A stretch of 64,000 nt of DNA from Ferrovibrio xuzhouensis (GTDB lineage Bacteria; Pseudomonadota; Alphaproteobacteria; Ferrovibrionales; Ferrovibrionaceae), in assembly GCF_042648965.1 (NCBI RefSeq), contig NZ_JBHRYJ010000006.1, positions 62,001 to 126,000 on the forward strand, read 5' to 3'. Position 1 is the first letter of the stretch; each line of letters starts with the position of its first letter. The position numbers and the translations under genes are program-made. Below are positions 52,056 through 60,871 of this stretch, piece by piece. The notes under the pieces are model-generated. The model did not search any database and was not told the DNA's origin. It saw nothing but the letters and a program-made list of their open reading frames with translations.

Positions 52056-52262
52056 GTGCAAGTCCTGGTGCGCGATAACAATGTCGATCAGGCCCTGAAG
52101 GCCCTGAAGAAGAAGATGCAGCGCGAAGGCATCTTCCGCGAGATGAAGCTGCGCGGCCATTACGAGAAGCCGTCCGAGCGCCGTGCCCGCGAGAAGGCCG
52201 AGGCGATCCGCCGCGCCCGCAAGCTGGCCCGCAAGCGCGCCCAGCGCGAAGGTACGGCCTGA
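52056..52262 (+). CDS. rpsU: 30S ribosomal protein S21
   Basis: Small basic ribosomal protein of 68 residues, recognised by QVLVRDNNVDQALKALKKKMQREGIFREMKLRGHYEKPSERR and the Arg/Lys-rich C-terminal helix. The start is a GTG at 52056, with AAGGATGGGA upstream. The ATG-type reading that begins 51 codons earlier crosses the leader and is not real. A strong terminator follows. Confidence 0.96.
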   Translation: MQVLVRDNNVDQALKALKKKMQREGIFREMKLRGHYEKPSERRAREKAEAIRRARKLARKRAQREGTA

Positions 52263-52304
52263 GCCGTACCTCCTGCCCGACAATACAGTCAGGCCACAGG
52301 AATG

Positions 52305-52328
52305 AAGCCGCCTTCGGGCGGCTTTTTT
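52305..52328 (+). terminator. Rho-independent terminator of rpsU
   Basis: Stem AAGCCGCC / GGCGGCTT with a TTCG loop followed by TTTT, 43 bases after the rpsU stop. This is a textbook intrinsic terminator. Confidence 0.92.
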
Positions 52329-52402
52329 CATGCCTGGGATTTTCATACCTGCCATGCGGCACGGTTGGCTGGTGACGCCTCCGCCGGGGCCCTAATGTTG
52401 TG

Positions 52403-52765
52403 ATGATGACCATCGTTGCCGCCCTCACCCTCCTGCTGTCCTGCCAGCTTGCCGGCGAACTGGTAACCCGGGCCCTGGCCCTGCCGGTGCCGGGGCCGGT
52501 CTTCGGCCTCGTCCTGCTGTTCCTCATCCTGCTGTGGCGCCGGCGCAGCGCCCCGGCCCTCGACCAGGCCGCCGACCTGCTGCTGGCCAACCTGTCGCTG
52601 CTGTTCGTGCCGGCCGGCGTCGGCATCGTGCAGCACTGGCATCTGCTGTCGGACCGCCTGGTGCCGATCCTGGCCACCGTGGTGCTGTCGACCCTGCTTT
52701 CGGTGATCGCCTCGGCCGGCGCCTATGTGGCGGTGATGCGCCTGCTGCGGAAACGGCCGATATGA
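52403..52765 (+). CDS. lrgA: LrgA/CidA holin-like membrane protein
   Basis: A 120-residue protein with four predicted helices, containing the family PGPVFGLVLLFLILLW and LLFVPAGVGIVQHWHLL. LrgA/CidA proteins affect murein hydrolase activity, or act as metabolite exporters (pyruvate in Bacillus). A GTG and two ATGs are clustered at 52400-52408, so the start is uncertain by one or two codons. The stop overlaps lrgB as ATGA. Confidence 0.9.
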   Translation: MMTIVAALTLLLSCQLAGELVTRALALPVPGPVFGLVLLFLILLWRRRSAPALDQAADLLLANLSLLFVPAGVGIVQHWHLLSDRLVPILATVVLSTLLSVIASAGAYVAVMRLLRKRPI

Positions 52766-53490
52766 CCCGCGTCATCGACATCTGGGTCTACCTGTCGGCC
52801 TCGCCGCTGCTGTGGCTGACCGCGACCATGGCCGTCTTTGCGGCCAGTGTCTGGCTGAGCGACCGCCTCGGCCGCCCGGCCTGGGCAAACCCCGTGGCGC
52901 TCAGTGTGGCGGTGCTCGCAGCCATTCTGGTCACGACCGGCACGTCCTATCCGGTCTATTTCGAGGGTGCGCAGTTCATCCACTTCCTGCTCGGGCCGAC
53001 CACGGTGGCACTTGCGGTGCCGTTGTGGCGCCATCGCGCCACGGTGGCACGGGCCGCCCTGCCGCTGGCCGCCGCGCTGCTCGCCGGCTGCCTGGTCGCC
53101 ACCGCCTCGGCCCTGCTGATCGGCCGGCTGTTCGGCCTGCCGGAAAACCTGCTGGCGACGCTGGCCCCGAAATCGGCCACCGCGCCGATCGCCATGGGCA
53201 TCAGCGAGCATCTGGGCGGCATCCCGTCGCTGACGGCCGTGCTGGTTGTCCTGACCGGCCTGACCGGTGCCCTGGCCGGCCCGGCCCTGATCCGCCGCCT
53301 CGGCATAACCGACGAAACCGCACTCGGCGCCGCGCTGGGTACGGCATCGCATGGCATCGGCACGGCGCGCGCCTTCCAGACCAGCGAGCTGGCCGGCACC
53401 ATGGCCGGCATCGCGCTGGGGCTGAACGGCCTGCTGACCGCCACTCTCGTGCCGCTGGTCTGGGCCTGGCTGATCCGGTTCTGGCATTAA
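52762..53490 (+). CDS. lrgB: LrgB/CidB-family membrane protein
   Basis: A 242-residue partner of LrgA with about six to eight helices. The family motifs APKSATAPIAMGISEHLGG and GTASHGIGTARAFQ are intact. The start is fixed by the four-base overlap with lrgA. The two-gene operon lies between rpsU and a PAS histidine kinase. Confidence 0.93.
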   Translation: MTRVIDIWVYLSASPLLWLTATMAVFAASVWLSDRLGRPAWANPVALSVAVLAAILVTTGTSYPVYFEGAQFIHFLLGPTTVALAVPLWRHRATVARAALPLAAALLAGCLVATASALLIGRLFGLPENLLATLAPKSATAPIAMGISEHLGGIPSLTAVLVVLTGLTGALAGPALIRRLGITDETALGAALGTASHGIGTARAFQTSELAGTMAGIALGLNGLLTATLVPLVWAWLIRFWH

Positions 53491-53544
53491 CGTAAAATAA
53501 GGTCGGGATTTGGCAGCTTTCCCATATTATTGCCGGCAGGCCAA

Positions 53545-55206
53545 ATGACGGAGTCACAGAACGTGAGCAAGGACGTCCTGATCCTGCAGGGTCTCGACCA
53601 CCTTGACCAGGGCATCAGCATCTTCGACCGGGACCTGCTGCTGGTCGCCTGCAATCGCCGGTATCTCGATCTGCTCGGCTTTCCGCACGACATGGGCCGC
53701 CCCGGCACCTCGGCGGAAGCGTTCTTCCGCCATAACGCCCTGCGAGGCGAATACGGCCCCGGCAATATCGAAGACCTGGTCCGCGAGCGCATGGATCTCG
53801 CACGAGAGTTCCAGGCCCATCATATCCAGCGCGAGCGGCCGAACGGCACGACCCTCGACATCCGCGGCGTACCGCTGCCGGGCGGCGGCTGGATCGCCAT
53901 CTACAGCGACGTCACCGAACAGCGCCGCAGCGAACAGGCACTGCTGCAGTCGCATACCGATCTGGAACAGAAGATCCTGGAACGGACCGGCGAGCTGGGC
54001 GACAAGAACCGCATGCTCGATGTGGTGCTGGAGACGATCAGCCACGGCATCACGCTGTTCGACACCGATCTCAACCTGCTGGTCTGCAACCAGCATTTCA
54101 TGACCATGTTCGGCTACCCGGCCGAATATGGAAAGCCCGGCACGCCGTTTTCGAAGTTCGTGCGCTGGAATGTCGAGCATGGCGAATATGGTCCCGGCGA
54201 CGTCGAGGAGATGGTCGTTCTGCGCGTCGGCCTGGCCCGCCGCATGGAACCGCACCGCCTGCAGCGCATCCGGCCGAACGGCCGGGTCATCGAGGTGATC
54301 GGTACACCGGTTCCCGGTGTCGGCTTCGTGACCTCCTATTCCGACATTACCGAGCTGCGCCGGGTGCAGGACCAGCTGCGCGCCGTGATCGATACCATGG
54401 ACCAGCGCATCGACGAGCGCACCGAGGCGCTGACCCGCTACATCGCCGAACGCGAAGGCACCGAGCGTGAATTGCTGCGCGCCAAGGAAATGGCCGAGGT
54501 GGCGAACCGCTCGAAAAGTGCCTTCCTCGCCAACATGAGCCATGAATTCCGTACGCCGCTGAATGCCATCATCGGCTTTTCGGAATCGCTGCTGGCCGGT
54601 TATTTCGGTGCGCTCAGCAAAAAGCAGAACGAATATGTCGACGACATCCTGAAGTCCGGTCACCACCTGCTGCAGCTGATCAATGACGTGCTCGACCTTG
54701 CCAAGGTCGAGGCCGGTCGCATGGAGCTGCATCTCGAGACCATCGATTCACGGCAGACGATCCGCGATTGCCTGGAGATGATCCGGGTCCAGGCCGAACG
54801 TGGCCGGGTGACCTTGTCGGCCGACCTGCCCGACAGCCTGCCGATGCTGCAGGTCGACGAGCGCATGCTGCGCCAGATGCTGCTCAACCTGCTCAGCAAT
54901 GCCGTCAAGTTCACGCCCGCCGGCGGGCGTGCCTGGGTCACTGTCGCAGCCCGCGACGGAAAACTGGAAATCGCCGTCCACGATACCGGCGTCGGCATGG
55001 CGGCCCAGGACATCCCGAAGGCACTGGCCCCCTTCGGCCAGGTCCGCGGCGTGCTCAGCCGCGACCACCAGGGCACCGGGCTTGGCCTGCCGCTGGTGAA
55101 ATCTCTCGCCGAGCTGCATGGCGGCAGCCTGAAACTGGTATCCGAGCCCGGTCAGGGCACCGTCGCGTCGATCATGCTGCCACTCGGGACCCCTGCCAGC
55201 GGCTAG
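53545..55206 (+). CDS. Double-PAS sensor histidine kinase
   Basis: A soluble 553-residue kinase. Two PAS-7-type domains (residues about 12-125 and 155-275) share the pattern LDQGISIFDRDLLLVACNRRYL / SHGITLFDTDLNLLVCNQHFM and EYGPG. A coiled coil links them to the H-box ANMSHEFRTPLNAIIGFSES and an ATPase domain with NLLSNAVKFTP and GTGLGLPLVKSLAELHGG. There is no membrane helix, so it senses a cytoplasmic signal. No response regulator is adjacent. The ATG at 53545 has AGG five bases upstream. Confidence 0.92.
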   Translation: MTESQNVSKDVLILQGLDHLDQGISIFDRDLLLVACNRRYLDLLGFPHDMGRPGTSAEAFFRHNALRGEYGPGNIEDLVRERMDLAREFQAHHIQRERPNGTTLDIRGVPLPGGGWIAIYSDVTEQRRSEQALLQSHTDLEQKILERTGELGDKNRMLDVVLETISHGITLFDTDLNLLVCNQHFMTMFGYPAEYGKPGTPFSKFVRWNVEHGEYGPGDVEEMVVLRVGLARRMEPHRLQRIRPNGRVIEVIGTPVPGVGFVTSYSDITELRRVQDQLRAVIDTMDQRIDERTEALTRYIAEREGTERELLRAKEMAEVANRSKSAFLANMSHEFRTPLNAIIGFSESLLAGYFGALSKKQNEYVDDILKSGHHLLQLINDVLDLAKVEAGRMELHLETIDSRQTIRDCLEMIRVQAERGRVTLSADLPDSLPMLQVDERMLRQMLLNLLSNAVKFTPAGGRAWVTVAARDGKLEIAVHDTGVGMAAQDIPKALAPFGQVRGVLSRDHQGTGLGLPLVKSLAELHGGSLKLVSEPGQGTVASIMLPLGTPASG

Positions 55207-55229
55207 CCGGCCGCGCCACCCCCTGCCGC

Positions 55230-56141
55230 TCAGCGGATCTGCGGCCTGAGCTTCAGCAGGGCGATCAGGGCAGCATCTCGTGCCGCCTCAAGATCGGCGA
55301 CACTACTGTCGCCCGCCTCCTCGGCAACACCCTCGACGAGCTGGCGTTGGGTATCCCCGTCAAACACCGGTGTACCCAGCGCCGCCCAGCGCCGCACCTG
55401 GCTGGCGCCGAGGTGGGACAGGTAATGCGCGATGCCGCCATCGCCGCCGCCGAGATGATAGGTCATATGCGGCCCCATGATCGACCAGCGCAGGCCCGGC
55501 CCATAGGCCATGGCGGCATCGATATCGGCGACGCTGGCCACGCCCTGCTCGACCATGTAGATCGCCTCGCGCCAGACCGCCGAGGCCAGCCGGTTGGCGA
55601 GATGGCCGGCCATCTCGCGGCGCAAGATCACCGGCCGCCGGCCGATGCCACGATAGAAGGCGGCGGCACGTTCGACCACATCCGCGTCGGCGCCGACCAG
55701 TTCGACCAGCGGCACCAGATGCGGCGGATTGAACGGATGCGCCGTGATATGCCGTTCGGGATAGCGGCAGCGCACCACCAGCCGGCTGCGCAGCAGCGAC
55801 GAGGTGCTGCCGGCGACGATCACGTCGGGCGGCAGCAGGTCATCGATATCGGCCAGCAGCTGCTGTTTCAGCGCTTCCTTTTCCGGCGCGTTTTCCTGCA
55901 CGAAATCGGCGCCCTGCAGCGCATCGGCAAGCTTTGGAGAGAAGCTGAGCTTTCCCGTGCCGGTCAGCCCGAGTTCGGCCAGCTGGGCCGTGGCGCGGAC
56001 AACGAAGCGGCGCAGGTAAGCTTCCGCTTCTGGTGACGGATCGGTGGCCTGCACGTCGAGGCCATGGGCGAGGAACAGCGCGGCCCAACTCGCGCCCACC
56101 GTACCGCAGCCGATGACGGCAACCGTCTTTACCGGGATCAT
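55230..56141 (-). CDS. 3-hydroxyacyl-CoA dehydrogenase-family enzyme (L-carnitine dehydrogenase-like)
   Basis: A 303-residue NAD-dependent 3-hydroxyacid dehydrogenase. The Rossmann motif GCGTVGASWAALF is at residues 11-23. Features are VQENAPEKEALKQ, the catalytic His region ITAHPFNPPHLVPLVELV, and AYGPGLRWSIMGPHMTYHLGGGDGG, which resembles L-carnitine dehydrogenase and lambda-crystallin-type L-gulonate dehydrogenases. It is the last gene of the AtuA-TAXI-TRAP operon and follows the permease by 24 bases, so it probably oxidises the imported solute. The substrate is unproven. Confidence 0.85.
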   Translation of the reverse strand: MIPVKTVAVIGCGTVGASWAALFLAHGLDVQATDPSPEAEAYLRRFVVRATAQLAELGLTGTGKLSFSPKLADALQGADFVQENAPEKEALKQQLLADIDDLLPPDVIVAGSTSSLLRSRLVVRCRYPERHITAHPFNPPHLVPLVELVGADADVVERAAAFYRGIGRRPVILRREMAGHLANRLASAVWREAIYMVEQGVASVADIDAAMAYGPGLRWSIMGPHMTYHLGGGDGGIAHYLSHLGASQVRRWAALGTPVFDGDTQRQLVEGVAEEAGDSSVADLEAARDAALIALLKLRPQIR

Positions 56142-56165
56142 GACCGGAAACTCCCCTGATCCGCC

Positions 56166-58049
56166 CTATGCACCGGCCGGTACTGTAGCATCCGGCGCGC
56201 GCCGGATGCGATGGCGCCGGGTCAGCCACAGGGCGATGAAGCCGGCCGTGGCCAGGCCGAGGCCGAACCAGGTCGGAAACACCGACAGGGCGGCGATCAG
56301 CAGCAGCACGACACCGTTCAGCAGCCGCGAGTCGAAGAACCGGGCGCCGCCGAAGAAGGCGGCGAAGGCCATGGTGAACACCACGCCGGAGACCAGCGCC
56401 TCGCCGATGTCGAGCCAGCCGCCGTCGGCCAGCATGCCGGGATAGGCGATGAACATGAAAGGGATCACATAGGTGACGGCGCCGAGCTTGCAGGCCTCGC
56501 GGGCGACCGCCAGCCAGTTGGTCTGGGCAATGCCGGCGGCCACGAAGACCGCGACGCAGACCGGCGGCGTGATGACCGAGATGGTCGCGTAATAGAAGAC
56601 GAACATATGCGCGACGATCGGCGGCACCCCGACCTTGGTCAGTGCCGGGGCCAGCACGGCCGCCACCAGCACATAGGCCGCGGTGGTCGGGATGCCCATG
56701 CCGAGCACCATGCAGACCAGGGCGGTGACCACCGCGATCAGCCAGATCGAATTGTTGGCCAGCGAGACGATCATGGTCGACAGCGTGACGCCGAGGCCGG
56801 TCATGTTGACCATGCTGACCAGGATCTGGGCGCCGGCCAGCAGCACGCCGATCATCACCAGCGCCTTGCCGGCGTCCTCGAGACTGTCGACGATGATTTT
56901 TATGGCGGCACGCAGGCCCGCCAGCGAGCGGACATTGAGTGCCAGATAACTGATGAACAGGCCGGCGACGCCATAGAAGGCGGCGGTCTGCACCGAACGG
57001 CCGGTCAGGATGCCGAACAGCAGCCCGGCGAAAGCCAGAACAATCGGCCCGACCCGCTGTGGCGCCAGCACGCTGCGCCAGGGCGGCATCTCGTCCTCCG
57101 GCACGATGCGCAGGCCGCGATTCAGCGCGATGAAATGGATCGTCGCGAAAGCACCGAGGTAATACAGGAAGGCCGGCAGCACCGCTGCCTTGGCAATGTC
57201 GAAATAGCTGCGGCCAAGGATCTCGGCCATCACGAAGGCCGCCGCACCCATCACCGGCGGCGCGATCTGCCCGCCGGTCGACGCCACCGCCTCGATGCCG
57301 CCGGCCAGCGCCGGCGAATAGCCCAGCCGCTTCATCAGCGGGATGGTGAAATTGCCGGTGGTGGCGACATTGGCCACCGCGCTGCCGCTGATCATGCCGA
57401 ACAGGCCCGAGGCCACGGTGGCGATCTTGGCGGCACCGCCCGGGCTGCGCCCGCTGAGCCGCACGGCGAGGTCCATGAAGGTCTGGCCGCCACCGGTGAA
57501 CAGCAGCACGCTGCCGAACAGGATGAAGGCGCCGATGGTGGTGCTGGCCACGCCGACCAGCAGGCCCCAGATACCGAGGTCGCCGAGCAGCAGGGTCTCG
57601 GTGGTAAAATAGACGTCAAAGCCGCGATGGCCGAGCGGCCCCGGGATATACTGGCCGAGCAATGCATAGGCGATACCGGCCAGCGCGATGGTCGGGAAGA
57701 TGGCGCCGATGGCACGCCGCGAGACTTCAAGGATCGAGAGCACCAGCCCCGCCGTCAGCACGATGTCGAGCGTGGTGGCGGTCGGCAGGTCGTTCATGAT
57801 CTCGTCGTAGTGGGTGATCACGTAGACGCAGGCGGCGATGGATACCACTGCGGCGGCCAGATCGATGGCAATCCCGAGCGGACGCCAGCGTTTGCCGGCA
57901 CCGAGCGGAAACATCAGGAGGCCGAGCGACACGACCAGACCGACGAAGATCGCCCGCTGGACCAACCCCTCGAAAGACCCGAAGGCCGATGTGTAGAGGA
58001 TGAACACGCCCAGCAGGGCGGCGAGCGCCTTCGTCATCGTGGACCGCAT
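56166..58049 (-). CDS. TAXI-TRAP fused permease, second system
   Basis: A 627-residue inner-membrane protein of the same family as the 21921-24005 permease but clearly divergent. Recognisable parts are SGSAVANVATTGNFTIPLMKRLGY, ASTGGQIAPPVMGAAAFVMAE and VLGMGIPTTAAYVLVAAVLAPAL. AGGAGG precedes the ATG. It is preceded by its own TAXI gene (34-base gap) and followed by the dehydrogenase. Confidence 0.93.
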   Translation of the reverse strand: MRSTMTKALAALLGVFILYTSAFGSFEGLVQRAIFVGLVVSLGLLMFPLGAGKRWRPLGIAIDLAAAVVSIAACVYVITHYDEIMNDLPTATTLDIVLTAGLVLSILEVSRRAIGAIFPTIALAGIAYALLGQYIPGPLGHRGFDVYFTTETLLLGDLGIWGLLVGVASTTIGAFILFGSVLLFTGGGQTFMDLAVRLSGRSPGGAAKIATVASGLFGMISGSAVANVATTGNFTIPLMKRLGYSPALAGGIEAVASTGGQIAPPVMGAAAFVMAEILGRSYFDIAKAAVLPAFLYYLGAFATIHFIALNRGLRIVPEDEMPPWRSVLAPQRVGPIVLAFAGLLFGILTGRSVQTAAFYGVAGLFISYLALNVRSLAGLRAAIKIIVDSLEDAGKALVMIGVLLAGAQILVSMVNMTGLGVTLSTMIVSLANNSIWLIAVVTALVCMVLGMGIPTTAAYVLVAAVLAPALTKVGVPPIVAHMFVFYYATISVITPPVCVAVFVAAGIAQTNWLAVAREACKLGAVTYVIPFMFIAYPGMLADGGWLDIGEALVSGVVFTMAFAAFFGGARFFDSRLLNGVVLLLIAALSVFPTWFGLGLATAGFIALWLTRRHRIRRAPDATVPAGA

Positions 58050-58083
58050 ATCCCGGCCTCCTGTATTACGCAGCCGATACCGT

Positions 58084-59055
58084 TCAGTTCATCTTCGGCA
58101 TCAGCTTGGCCGGGATGGCGACGTTATGCTCCTTGAGATAGCGCACGACGCCCGGATGCAACGGCACGGTGCCACCGGAGACCGTCAGCTTCATCAGATC
58201 GAGACCCTTCATGCTGCTGAGCGCTGCCACCTGCACGGTCTTGTCTTCGAAGACCGCCTTGGCGATCTGGTAGGCAATCTCGTCCGACAGGTCGGGCCGC
58301 GCATGCACGGCGAGGCCGAAGCTCCAGGTGCTGTAGGCCGGAACGCCATCGGCGGCGCCGGCCGGCACATCGGCGACCGAAAGCTCGGGGAACTTGTCGG
58401 CGATCAGCTTCTTCTGCTCGGGCGACAGCGACAGCACCTTCACCGGGGTGAAGGTGGCGATGTCCATCGAGGAGCCGTCGAGCTTGTCGCCGACGCCCGA
58501 CTTCACATAGCCGATCACCCGGTTGTCCTTGACCGCATCGACGATGTCGGTGGTCGAGCCGCGCACGAACTCCGGCGCGATGCCGAGCGCCTTGAAGACG
58601 GCCTCGGCGGTCTTCTCGGTGGCCGAGCCCTTCAGGCCGGGATTGAAGCGCTTGCCCTTGAGGTCGGCGAGACTCTTGACGCCGCTGTCATTGCGGACGA
58701 TCACGTTCTGCGGTGCATTGGAATAGACGAACAGCAGGCGGCTGTCGGTCTTCTTGCCCTCGAAGGGCCCCTCGCCGACATAGGCCTGGTAGCCGACATT
58801 GGTGGTGACGAGGCCGAGATCGATCTGCTTGCGCTCGATGCGGCGCAGGTTGTCGACGGTGGCGCCGGTTTCGACCACCGAGCTGTCGACATTCTGGACA
58901 TGGCTGTTGATCAGCTGCGACAGGGCGACGAAATAGCCATACTGGCTGGACGAGGCCGACGAGGCGCCGATCAGCAGCTTGTCCTTGGCGGCGGCCGGCA
59001 GGGCCACGGCGGCGAGACCACAGGCGGCAACAGCCGCAATAAATGCGCGTTTCAT
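58084..59055 (-). CDS. TAXI-family TRAP solute-binding protein, second system
   Basis: A 323-residue periplasmic protein with a signal peptide (about residues 1-22, ending AAA). The mature start KDKLLIGASSASSSQYGYFVALSQLI lacks the usual GGTxGxYYP block of TAXI proteins, suggesting an altered ligand pocket. SLADLKGKRFNPGLKGSATEKTAEAVF and TVPLHPGVVRYLKEHNVAIP still fit the family. GGAGGA lies before the ATG. It is 25 bases from the AtuA-related gene. Confidence 0.9.
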   Translation of the reverse strand: MKRAFIAAVAACGLAAVALPAAAKDKLLIGASSASSSQYGYFVALSQLINSHVQNVDSSVVETGATVDNLRRIERKQIDLGLVTTNVGYQAYVGEGPFEGKKTDSRLLFVYSNAPQNVIVRNDSGVKSLADLKGKRFNPGLKGSATEKTAEAVFKALGIAPEFVRGSTTDIVDAVKDNRVIGYVKSGVGDKLDGSSMDIATFTPVKVLSLSPEQKKLIADKFPELSVADVPAGAADGVPAYSTWSFGLAVHARPDLSDEIAYQIAKAVFEDKTVQVAALSSMKGLDLMKLTVSGGTVPLHPGVVRYLKEHNVAIPAKLMPKMN

Positions 59056-59080
59056 TTTCTGGTTTCCTCCGGTTTGTTGA

Positions 59081-59434
59081 TTACAGGTCTTCAGGTATCC
59101 GCACCGGCAGCGACAGCAGCAGGTATGAATGGGTCTTGCCGTGGCCATCGAGGTTGAGCGCGTCGTTGACGCCCCCCTCGAGCACGTCGTCGATGACGAA
59201 GTTGAGCGCCCAGAGCTGCGGCAGCTCGAAGCGCTGCACCCGGCCCGGATGGCGATGGGCGAACAGGGCGGCGACGCGGTCGGCGGTCACCTGCTCGCGC
59301 AGCAGCGGATAGAGGTCCTCGCGCCATGCGATCAGGCTGATGTTGATGCGGTTGCCCTTGTCGCCGGTGCGGCCATGGGCGATCCGGTGCAGCGGTGCCT
59401 CGACCAGCCGCGCTCCTTGCGTGATCACGGTCAT
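59081..59434 (-). CDS. AtuA-related small protein (C-terminal-type domain)
   Basis: A 117-residue protein matching the small domain found fused to, or encoded after, AtuA-family proteins. It begins PLHRIAHGRTGDKGNRINISLIAWRED and ends with LNLDGHGKTHSYLLLSLPV. Its start overlaps the atuA stop as ATGA, so it is probably a subunit of the same enzyme. The activity of the AtuA family is not established. Confidence 0.85.
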   Translation of the reverse strand: MTVITQGARLVEAPLHRIAHGRTGDKGNRINISLIAWREDLYPLLREQVTADRVAALFAHRHPGRVQRFELPQLWALNFVIDDVLEGGVNDALNLDGHGKTHSYLLLSLPVRIPEDL

Positions 59435-60780
59435 GACTGGATCTCCACGGCCGGCCGCACCAGGTCGCGCGGGATATAGCCGGATTCGGTGGCGATGCGC
59501 CGCCTTGTGGCGCCGCGCACGCCGCCGCCGCCGGCCGGCCCGCAGGTATACAGCGCCAGCACTTCCTCATGGGCGCGGTCGGCCTCGGCGCGATCATTGG
59601 ACGCCACGGCAATGCGCAGGCGCACATCGTCGGGTTCGGCGGTCTGCGCATCAAGCCAGGTACCGGCATCGTCGTTGAACACACTGGCGAGGCCGATGAT
59701 ATCGCCGCGCATGCGCAGGCCCGGCCCCAGCCGCCGACGCACCACGTCGAGCGCCAGCCGCGCGCGGGCCACGGCATTCGGCCCGGCATAGGAAATCTCG
59801 CCCTCGCCGAGCCAGCCGCCATCGAGACCGATGGTCACCTTCAGCCGCTCCGGTCGTGCATGGCCGGCGGCACCGGTGACCCGGACACGGTCCCTGCCCT
59901 GATCCGACAGCGCCACGCCGGTGACATCGAGGGTGACGTCTGGCGTCAGATAGGCGGCCGGGTCGTGGATTTCATAGAGGATCTGTTCGGTCACCGTATG
60001 CCGGTCGACCAAGCCGCCGGTCTTGCCGGCCTTGCCGACCACGAAACTGCCGTCGGCGGCCATCTCGACGATGGGAAAACCGATGGCATGCGGATCGGGC
60101 ACATCCTTGATGCCGGGATCGGCGTAATAGCCGCCGGTGACCTGGGCGCCGCATTCGAGCAGATGGCCGGCCAAGGTGCCGCAGGCAATGCGCGGCAGGT
60201 CGTCGAGCGACCAGCCGTGATGATGGATGAAGGGCGCCAGCGCCAGCGACGGATCGGCGACCCGGCCGGTCACCACCACATCGGCGCCGGCGGCCAGTGC
60301 CTCGACCAGCGGCGCGGCCCCGAGATAGGCATTGGCGGAAATCACCGGGCCGGTGGCGAGCGGCGTGCCGTCCTCGGCCTGCAGTTGCGGCAGCAGGCCG
60401 GCGGCGGCGATGTCGTCGCCGCTGACCACGGCGATTTTCATCGGCCGGCAGCCGAGCCGCTGGCCCAGCGCCCGGATCGCCCGGGCGGCGGCCTGCGGGT
60501 TGGCGGCGCCGAAATTGCCAAGGATGGTGACGCGATGCTTGAGGCAGGCGTCGAGGATCGGCGCCAGCAGGCGCTCCAGCAGCGGCTCGTAACCGCGCTC
60601 GGGGTTTTCCAGCTTGGCCAGTTGGGCCAGCGCCAGCGTGCGCTCGCCCAGCGTCTCGAACATGATGGCGGCCGGCCCGCCGGCGGCGATCAGGCTGCGC
60701 ACCACGGGTTCCGGGGCATCCAGACGGTCGCCGGAAAAGCCGGCGCCGCAGCCGACCAGAACTTTCTCGGGCCCCGACAC
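59431..60780 (-). CDS. Acyclic terpene utilisation AtuA family protein (DUF1446)
   Basis: A 449-residue protein of the AtuA/DUF1446 family, named from the Pseudomonas citronellol/geraniol cluster. Diagnostic stretches are VLVGCGAGFSGDRLDAP, GCRPMKIAVVSGDDI, VVVTGRVADPSLALAPFIHHHGW and HLLECGAQVTGGYYADPGIKDVPD. The Pseudomonas geranyl-CoA carboxylase genes (atuC/atuF) are absent here, so a terpene substrate is doubtful. It heads the minus-strand operon and is divergent from a LysR regulator. Confidence 0.87.
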   Translation of the reverse strand: MSGPEKVLVGCGAGFSGDRLDAPEPVVRSLIAAGGPAAIMFETLGERTLALAQLAKLENPERGYEPLLERLLAPILDACLKHRVTILGNFGAANPQAAARAIRALGQRLGCRPMKIAVVSGDDIAAAGLLPQLQAEDGTPLATGPVISANAYLGAAPLVEALAAGADVVVTGRVADPSLALAPFIHHHGWSLDDLPRIACGTLAGHLLECGAQVTGGYYADPGIKDVPDPHAIGFPIVEMAADGSFVVGKAGKTGGLVDRHTVTEQILYEIHDPAAYLTPDVTLDVTGVALSDQGRDRVRVTGAAGHARPERLKVTIGLDGGWLGEGEISYAGPNAVARARLALDVVRRRLGPGLRMRGDIIGLASVFNDDAGTWLDAQTAEPDDVRLRIAVASNDRAEADRAHEEVLALYTCGPAGGGGVRGATRRRIATESGYIPRDLVRPAVEIQS

Positions 60781-60871
60781 AGGCTCCTCCCAACTGATTC
60801 TATGTTGGCAGGCAGACTGGCCGTTGCGGGATATATTTTACAAATGAATTTATCTTATCTATTTATAACTT
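60781..60871. promoter_or_regulatory. AT-rich divergent regulatory region between atuA and lysR
   Basis: The 91-base region contains an A+T stretch (about 60830-60873) that contrasts with the GC-rich surroundings. It contains AAATGAATTT, a near-palindrome. LysR regulators usually bind T-N11-A sites in such a region. The precise operator and promoters could not be fixed. TTTATAAC near 60862 is a -10-like match. Confidence 0.5.
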
